Both the position numbers and the translations under genes were made by a program. From CAJPQU01 sp052170475 (GTDB lineage Bacteria > Bacillota > Negativicutes > Selenomonadales > Selenomonadaceae), in the NCBI GenBank assembly GCA_052170475.1, contig JBQNAL010000002.1:1-64000 (forward strand): a DNA stretch of 64,000 nucleotides, read 5' to 3'. The notes under the pieces were generated by a model. The model was not told the DNA's origin. It made no database searches and was given only the letters and a program-made list of their open reading frames with translations. Shown here piece after piece: positions 59,325 through 64,000 of the stretch (positions are counted from its first letter, which is position 1; each line of letters begins with the position of its first letter).

Positions 59325-60665
59325 ATGGAAGAACGTATGCGTTTAGCGCGGGGGGAAGAAGGTCGGGTCATCGTCGTGGGGGCCGGCTTGGCAGGCAGTG
59401 AAGCGGCTTGGCAGGCGGCGAAGGCCGGGGCGATGGTGGATCTTTATGAAATGCGCCCAACGGAGACGACCCCCGCACATCATACGGGGGATTTTGCCGA
59501 ATTGGTATGCAGTAATTCGCTCCGGGCGTCGGGTTTGGAAAACGCCGTGGGGGTGCTAAAGGAAGAGATGCGCCGCATGGATTCTGTGATCATGGCGGCG
59601 GCGGACGCGACCCGTGTGCCGGCGGGCGGCGCGTTGGCTGTCGATCGGGCGGGTTTTAGCCGATTCGTCACGGAGCGGGTGACGACCCACCCGCGCATCC
59701 GGGTGGTTCGCCGACGGCTCGACGCGGTGCCTCGTGTGGCGGGGGCAGTTACCGTCGTCGCGAGCGGCCCTTTGACGGCGGGGGCGATGGCGGAGGACAT
59801 CGCGCGGATCACGGGAGGAGAGGCCTGCTATTTCTACGACGCGGCCGCGCCCATTGTCACCCTGGATTCCATTGACAGGAACCGCGCCTTTGCCGCTTCC
59901 CGCTACGATAAGGGGGACGCGGACTATCTGAACTGCCCGATGACGCAGCAGGAATACGAGGCGTTCTGGGACGCCTTGGTGACGGCGGAAACGGCGGAAG
60001 TGAAGGCCTTTGAAAAGGAGAAATTTTTTGAAGGCTGTATGCCGGTGGAGGTCATGGCGGCGCGGGGCAAAGAAACCCTTCTCTTTGGCCCATTGAAGCC
60101 CGTGGGGCTCATCGACCCGACGACGGGAGAGCGCCCTTACGCTGTGGTGCAGCTCCGCCGTGACAACGCCGCCGGAACGCTCTATAACCTCGTGGGCTTT
60201 CAGACGCATCTCAAGTGGCCGGAGCAGCGACGGGTCTTTGGCATGATTCCCGGTCTGCATCATGCCGAATTTGTCCGCTACGGGGTGATGCACCGCAATA
60301 CCTTTCTCAATGCACCGCTGGTGCTTCGCCCTACCTTGCAGACAAAAAGCGACCCGACGCTTTTGTTTGCCGGGCAGATGACGGGCGTAGAGGGGTATGT
60401 AGAGTCCGCCGCTTCCGGCCTTGTCGCGGGGATCAATGCGGCGCGGATCGTGCGCGGAGAAGTGCCTCTCGTATGCCCAAAGGAAACGGCGCATGGCGCA
60501 CTTTGCCACTACATCACCGCCGCCGATCCGCTCGACTTTCAGCCGATGAATGTGAATTTTGGCCTCATGCCGCCCTTAGCGGAACGGGTGCGGGAGAAAA
60601 AACGAAAGAAAGAGCGGCTGGCAGAGCGAGCGCTGGCGGCATGGGACACCTTTTTGCAGGCGTGA
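59325..60665 (+). CDS. trmFO: Methylenetetrahydrofolate-tRNA-(uracil-54-C5)-methyltransferase
   Basis: This flavoenzyme makes ribothymidine-54 in the T-loop of tRNA using methylenetetrahydrofolate. VIVVGAGLAGSEAAWQAAKAG binds FAD, and LYEMRPTETTPAHHTGDFAELVCSNSLR is diagnostic for TrmFO. FAGQMTGVEGYVESAASGLVAGINAA closes the FAD site. The 446 residues match the family. ATG 59325 follows GAGGAGGT; a second in-frame ATG is at 59337. Confidence 0.96.
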   Translation: MEERMRLARGEEGRVIVVGAGLAGSEAAWQAAKAGAMVDLYEMRPTETTPAHHTGDFAELVCSNSLRASGLENAVGVLKEEMRRMDSVIMAAADATRVPAGGALAVDRAGFSRFVTERVTTHPRIRVVRRRLDAVPRVAGAVTVVASGPLTAGAMAEDIARITGGEACYFYDAAAPIVTLDSIDRNRAFAASRYDKGDADYLNCPMTQQEYEAFWDALVTAETAEVKAFEKEKFFEGCMPVEVMAARGKETLLFGPLKPVGLIDPTTGERPYAVVQLRRDNAAGTLYNLVGFQTHLKWPEQRRVFGMIPGLHHAEFVRYGVMHRNTFLNAPLVLRPTLQTKSDPTLLFAGQMTGVEGYVESAASGLVAGINAARIVRGEVPLVCPKETAHGALCHYITAADPLDFQPMNVNFGLMPPLAERVREKKRKKERLAERALAAWDTFLQA

Positions 60666-60709
60666 ACGTGGAGCCTGCCATGCTCGTTCGTAACGTGAGG
60701 AGGATTTAT

Positions 60710-61261
60710 ATGGAGGAGAATCGTTCGTTCCACGCGACTACCATTGTCGCCGTGCGCCACCGAGGAGGGGTAGCGCTCGCCGGGGACGGGCAGGTGACGT
60801 TCGGCGGGCAGACCATCATGAAGGCCAATGCCAAAAAGGTGCGGCGCCTCTATCATGACAGCGTGCTGGCGGGGTTTGCCGGTTCCGTAGCGGATGCCTT
60901 TACCCTCTTTGAAAAATTCGAGGGAAAATTAGAGGAATTTCATGGCAATCTCCCGCGCGCTTCTGTGGCGTTGGCTAAGGAATGGCGGACAGATCGCGTT
61001 TTGCGAAAATTGGAAGCGCTCCTCCTGGTGGCGGACAGCGAGACCATCCTCTTGATTTCCGGAAACGGCGAGGTCATTGAGCCGGACGGTGGAGTGGCCG
61101 CCATCGGCTCCGGGGGCTTTTACGCTTTGGCGGCGGCCAGAGCGATGGTGAAGCATGCAGCGGACATGACGGCGGCGGAACTGGCGAAGGAAGCCCTTTC
61201 GATTGCCGCTGACATCTGCGTTTACACGAACCATAATATCCGCGTGGAAGAGTTGAAATAG
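60710..61261 (+). CDS. hslV: ATP-dependent protease proteolytic subunit HslV (ClpQ)
   Basis: The peptidase ring of the HslUV protease. The catalytic threonine begins the mature protein at TTIVAVRHRGGVALAGDGQVT, and GSVADAFTLFEKFEGKLEEFHGNL is conserved. ATG 60710, six bases after GAGGAGG, gives a short propeptide (MEENRSFHA) before the threonine and 183 residues in total. In B. subtilis codV (a XerC-type recombinase) lies between trmFO and this gene; it is absent here. Confidence 0.96.
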   Translation: MEENRSFHATTIVAVRHRGGVALAGDGQVTFGGQTIMKANAKKVRRLYHDSVLAGFAGSVADAFTLFEKFEGKLEEFHGNLPRASVALAKEWRTDRVLRKLEALLLVADSETILLISGNGEVIEPDGGVAAIGSGGFYALAAARAMVKHAADMTAAELAKEALSIAADICVYTNHNIRVEELK

Positions 61262-61271
61262 GAGGTCGGGC

Positions 61272-62657
61272 ATGAACGAGCAGACACCCAGGGAAATCGT
61301 AGCGGAACTCGATCGGTACATCGTTGGGCAGGACAAGGCGAAACGGGCGGTGGCGATCGCGCTTCGCAATCGTTGGCGCAGCCGTCAGTTGGAAGAAGGG
61401 ATGCGGGAGGACATCATCCCGAAAAATATTTTGATGATCGGTTCCACGGGCGTTGGGAAAACCGAAATTGCCCGCCGATTGGCCAAACTGGTAGAGGCGC
61501 CCTTCATCAAGGTGGAAGCGACAAAATTCACGGAAGTGGGCTATGTGGGGCGCGATGTGGAGGCCATCGTGCGGGATCTGGCGGATACGTCGGTGCGCAT
61601 GGTGCGGGCGCGTCGGATGGCCGAGGTGCGGGAGAAAGCTGCGGAGTTGGCACAAGAGCGGATCTTAGACGTGTTTGTGCCAGAGCCGAAAAAGTCGGTG
61701 AATCCCCTGGGAAAGCTTTTCAGTTCCGTGGCAGATGAGCCTGAGGAAAACGAGGAAGCGAATGAGCCGAAATACAAGGCTGGTCGCGATTGGTGCCGGA
61801 AGCGCTTGGCGGCCGGCGAGCTGGAAGATGAACTCATCGAAGTCGATGTGGAGGATGAACCGCGTCCCATGGTGGGCATGTTTGCCGGCTCCGGACTGGA
61901 AGGGATGGGGGATAATTTACAGGACATGATCGGCAGCCTCATGCCGAAGAAGCATAGGAAGAGGAAGGTATCCGTCAAAGAAGCGCGAAAAATTTTTACG
62001 CAAGAAGAGTCCGCGAAGCTGGTGGACATGGACGAGGTGACCGAGGAAGCGCTTCGCTTGGCGGAGCGGAGCGGCATCGTCTTTTTGGACGAGATCGATA
62101 AGGTGGCGACGAAGGATTCGCACTCGGCTGGCCCTGATGTTTCCCGCGAGGGCGTGCAGCGCGATATTCTGCCCATCGTCGAGGGCTCCACGGTCGTGAC
62201 GAAGTATGGCCCCGTCAAGACCGATCACGTCCTCTTCATCGCAGCAGGCGCTTTCCACACGGCGAAGCCGTCCGATCTCATTCCTGAGCTGCAGGGACGC
62301 TTCCCCATCCGAGTGGAGCTGACGCCGCTCAAAAAGGAAGATTTTCGGCGCATCTTGGTGGAGCCGAGAAACGCGCTCATCAAGCAGTATGAGGCGCTCC
62401 TCTCGACCGAGGGGGTCACGCTCACCTTCCGTGATGACGCCATTGACCGCTTGGCGGAGATGGCCTGCGCGGTGAACGAGGAGACGGAAAACATCGGGGC
62501 GCGGCGGCTGCACACGCTGCTCGAAAAACTCTTGGAAGAGGTATCCTTTGACGCGCCGGAGTTAGAGGACAAAGAAGTGATCATCGACGCTGCCTATGTG
62601 GAGAAAACGCTGTCTGATCTCATCGTGAACCGCGATCTCAGCCGGTTTATCCTTTGA
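61272..62657 (+). CDS. hslU: ATP-dependent protease ATPase subunit HslU (ClpY)
   Basis: The 461-residue AAA+ unfoldase partner of HslV. Walker A is MIGSTGVGKTEIARRLAKL, Walker B is GIVFLDEIDKVA, and the I domain (about 110-240) lies between them. The C-terminal tail ends DLSRFIL, the segment that inserts into and activates HslV. GGAGGTCGG precedes the ATG; ten bases separate it from hslV. Confidence 0.97.
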   Translation: MNEQTPREIVAELDRYIVGQDKAKRAVAIALRNRWRSRQLEEGMREDIIPKNILMIGSTGVGKTEIARRLAKLVEAPFIKVEATKFTEVGYVGRDVEAIVRDLADTSVRMVRARRMAEVREKAAELAQERILDVFVPEPKKSVNPLGKLFSSVADEPEENEEANEPKYKAGRDWCRKRLAAGELEDELIEVDVEDEPRPMVGMFAGSGLEGMGDNLQDMIGSLMPKKHRKRKVSVKEARKIFTQEESAKLVDMDEVTEEALRLAERSGIVFLDEIDKVATKDSHSAGPDVSREGVQRDILPIVEGSTVVTKYGPVKTDHVLFIAAGAFHTAKPSDLIPELQGRFPIRVELTPLKKEDFRRILVEPRNALIKQYEALLSTEGVTLTFRDDAIDRLAEMACAVNEETENIGARRLHTLLEKLLEEVSFDAPELEDKEVIIDAAYVEKTLSDLIVNRDLSRFIL

Positions 62658-62719
62658 TGGCGCACGAGACAGCGCAGATGTCCCAAGAGTGAAAGATTGG
62701 CGAGATTTTTGGAAATAGC

Positions 62720-62747
62720 GTGACATGATAGAAAAGTATGATAAAAT
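62720..62747 (+). promoter_or_regulatory. Possible promoter of codY
   Basis: GTGACA (62720-62725) and TAAAAT (62742-62747) are 16 bases apart, about 70 bases before the codY ATG. codY may also be reached by readthrough from hslU, as no terminator is evident in the gap. Confidence 0.5.
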
Positions 62748-62816
62748 GGTATGGGACATCGTAGCTGGCTTGGCGGTGAGCCTACGTTGACGCTGGATGA
62801 GAAAGGATGACGGTAC

Positions 62817-63599
62817 ATGGCAACTTTACTGGAACGGGCACGGAAGATCAATCGCCTTTTGCAGCGGTCGGAAAGTGTGGAGTACGACAGTATTTCTCGG
62901 GTGCTGTGCAACGTTATCGGGGCGAATATCTACATTGTGAACCGGCAAGGAAAAATCTACGGGTACGCCTTTGTGGATGATTTTGAGTGCGATCTGATGA
63001 TTGATAAAGTCATCAATCAGGGCGCGTTCCCTGATCATTACGTCAAGTGGCTCCTTAAAGTTGACGAGACTTCGGCGAATCTCCATCCGAAAAGCGGCCT
63101 GTGCGCCTTCGGGGACGCGGACACCTCGTGTATTTTCGATTGGAAAAACACGACGGTCGTGCCGATCTACGGCGTAGGGGAGCGCATCGGTACCCTCATC
63201 GTCGCAAAGTACAATTCCCCCTTCACCGACGACGATCTTCTCTTGGCGGAGTATGGCGCCACGGTCGTGGGGATGGAAATGCTCCGGGATCACACGCAGA
63301 AAATTGAGGTGGAGGCCAGAAAAAAGGCGACGGTGCAGATCGCTTTGGCCACCCTGTCATTTTCCGAAGTACAGGCGGCCATTGGGATCTTGGGCGAGCT
63401 GCCGGAGTCCGGCGAGGGGCTTCTCATCGCTTCGAAGATTGCCGATCGGCTCCGCATTACCCGATCAGTCATCGTCAACGCTTTGCGAAAGTTTGAGTCG
63501 GCGGGGGTTATCGAATCTAAATCTTTAGGGATGAAAGGTACATATATTAAAGTACTCAATGAACATCTCATGGATGAGATCAGAAAACTGCGTCATTGA
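62817..63599 (+). CDS. codY: GTP- and branched-chain-amino-acid-sensing repressor CodY
   Basis: The global nutrient regulator of Firmicutes, 260 residues. The N-terminal GAF domain (LLERARKINRLLQRSESVEYDSISRVLC and NLHPKSGLCAFGDADTSCIF) binds isoleucine/valine, and the C-terminal winged helix IASKIADRLRITRSVIVNALRKFESAGVIESKSLGMKGT (in parts) binds DNA. ATG 62817 follows AAAGGATG. It sits between hslU and flgB exactly as in Bacillus. Confidence 0.96.
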   Translation: MATLLERARKINRLLQRSESVEYDSISRVLCNVIGANIYIVNRQGKIYGYAFVDDFECDLMIDKVINQGAFPDHYVKWLLKVDETSANLHPKSGLCAFGDADTSCIFDWKNTTVVPIYGVGERIGTLIVAKYNSPFTDDDLLLAEYGATVVGMEMLRDHTQKIEVEARKKATVQIALATLSFSEVQAAIGILGELPESGEGLLIASKIADRLRITRSVIVNALRKFESAGVIESKSLGMKGTYIKVLNEHLMDEIRKLRH

Positions 63600-63695
63600 G
63601 GAATCAATGACGAGAGGAGTTTTTCTGAGGCGGGACAATCTGACTATTTCATGGAAAAAACAGAAAAAAATCGTGTCCAAAATGAGAAAACATGG

Positions 63696-63701
63696 TACAA
63701 T
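63696..63701 (+). promoter_or_regulatory. Possible extended -10 element before flgB
   Basis: ATGGTACAAT contains TACAAT preceded by TG one base earlier. No good -35 was found, so this rests on the extended -10 alone. Confidence 0.4.
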
Positions 63702-63746
63702 GAAAATCAAAATTAGAATCGCGTAAGGTTTAGAATGTTGCTTAAG

Positions 63747-63796
63747 AAAAGACACTTATTCTCATGGGGCGTATGCCTTGGAATAGGGTGTCTTTG
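63747..63796 (+). other. Leader hairpin between codY and flgB
   Basis: AAAGACAC (63748-63755) pairs perfectly with GTGTCTTT (63788-63795), with inner pairing of TATTC and GAATA. It lies 30 bases before the flgB start. It could be a weak terminator (the 3' arm ends in TTT) or a leader structure that sets expression of the flagellar operon. Confidence 0.5.
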
Positions 63797-63825
63797 ATGT
63801 TGGGATTGGAGATTGAGGTGACATC

Positions 63826-64000
63826 ATGCTGGATCAGATCATGGCTTCCGGGGAATTCGATTATTTGGGGCGGGGCCTGAAAGCGGCGAGTCTTCGTCAG
63901 GAAGTCATCGCCAACAATTTGGCAAACGTCAATACACCGAAGTTCAAGCGCAGTGAGGTAGCCTTTGAGGCGCTCTTGGCGAAGGAACTTTACGGGGATC
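63826..64000 (+). CDS. flgB: Flagellar basal-body rod protein FlgB (3' truncated by window edge)
   Basis: Only the first 58 residues are visible. They include the rod-protein motif LRQEVIANNLANVNTPKFKRSEVAFEALL, preceded by FDYLGRGLKAAS as in other FlgB proteins. ATG 63826 follows GAGGTGAC. In Bacillus this position begins the large fla/che operon; whether the same holds here lies beyond the window. Confidence 0.93.
   Translation, partial: MLDQIMASGEFDYLGRGLKAASLRQEVIANNLANVNTPKFKRSEVAFEALLAKELYGD

Noticed and set aside
1..64000. rRNA and tRNA genes
   Set aside because: Gaps were scanned by eye for T-loop (GGTTCGAATCC-like) and rRNA signatures; none was seen.

Overview
The window looks like a chromosome segment of a diderm member of the Firmicutes, most likely class Negativicutes (Selenomonas-like). 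Three things point there. The gene order and regulators are Firmicutes-type: a str/S10/spc/alpha ribosomal block, CodY, a T-box before ileS, a c-di-AMP riboswitch, and the order dprA-topA-trmFO-hslV-hslU-codY-flgB. An autotransporter beta-barrel at the left edge requires an outer membrane. Flagellar genes (flgE, flgB) are present. No rRNA, tRNA, CRISPR array, prophage or complete insertion sequence was seen. The genus is an inference; no database search was possible.

Bases 1-16700 hold housekeeping genes on the + strand: the tail of an autotransporter, an ACT-domain protein with its UPF0210 partner, nth, tyrA, mltG, a U32 peptidase, acylphosphatase, aroQ, an M24 peptidase, efp, an Asp23 protein, recG, rarA, a YqeB-family protein, and a coupled glycosyltransferase/methyltransferase-like pair. 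Bases 16845-17880 are the rplM-rpsI operon with its own promoter and leader, facing a Cache-GGDEF diguanylate cyclase on the - strand. A T-box leader with an isoleucine specifier and two successive hairpin terminators controls ileS.

Bases 23250-25000 form a small accessory patch: a dispersed promoter-like repeat, a phosphotransfer-like protein lacking its histidine, a CsoR-type metal sensor and an unknown protein. From 25220 to 44354 runs the translation block: L7Ae-like protein, rpsL, rpsG, fusA, tuf, the S10 operon, spc with secY, adk and infA, and rpmJ to rplQ with rpoA. Methionine aminopeptidase, usual between adk and infA, is absent.

Bases 44400-46000 are a second accessory patch on the - strand: a Fic protein with a perfect 12-bp coding tandem repeat, a second copy of the promoter-like repeat, and a ribbon-helix-helix protein. 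Next come a flagellar operon protein and flgE, an NYN-LOTUS nuclease, two small proteins, and on the - strand fba and an rluA-like/uracil permease pair. A c-di-AMP riboswitch precedes an NlpC/P60 cell-wall hydrolase. It is followed by a tiny 19-residue membrane peptide candidate, a stand-alone dihydropteroate-synthase-like N-terminal domain next to folB, then dprA-topA-trmFO-hslVU-codY, and the first 175 bases of flgB at the right edge.

The strongest candidates for something new are the dispersed repeat that places extended -10 motifs before two accessory genes, the histidine-less Hpt protein grouped with a metal sensor, the dual-terminator T-box, the stand-alone folate-enzyme domain and the micropeptide.
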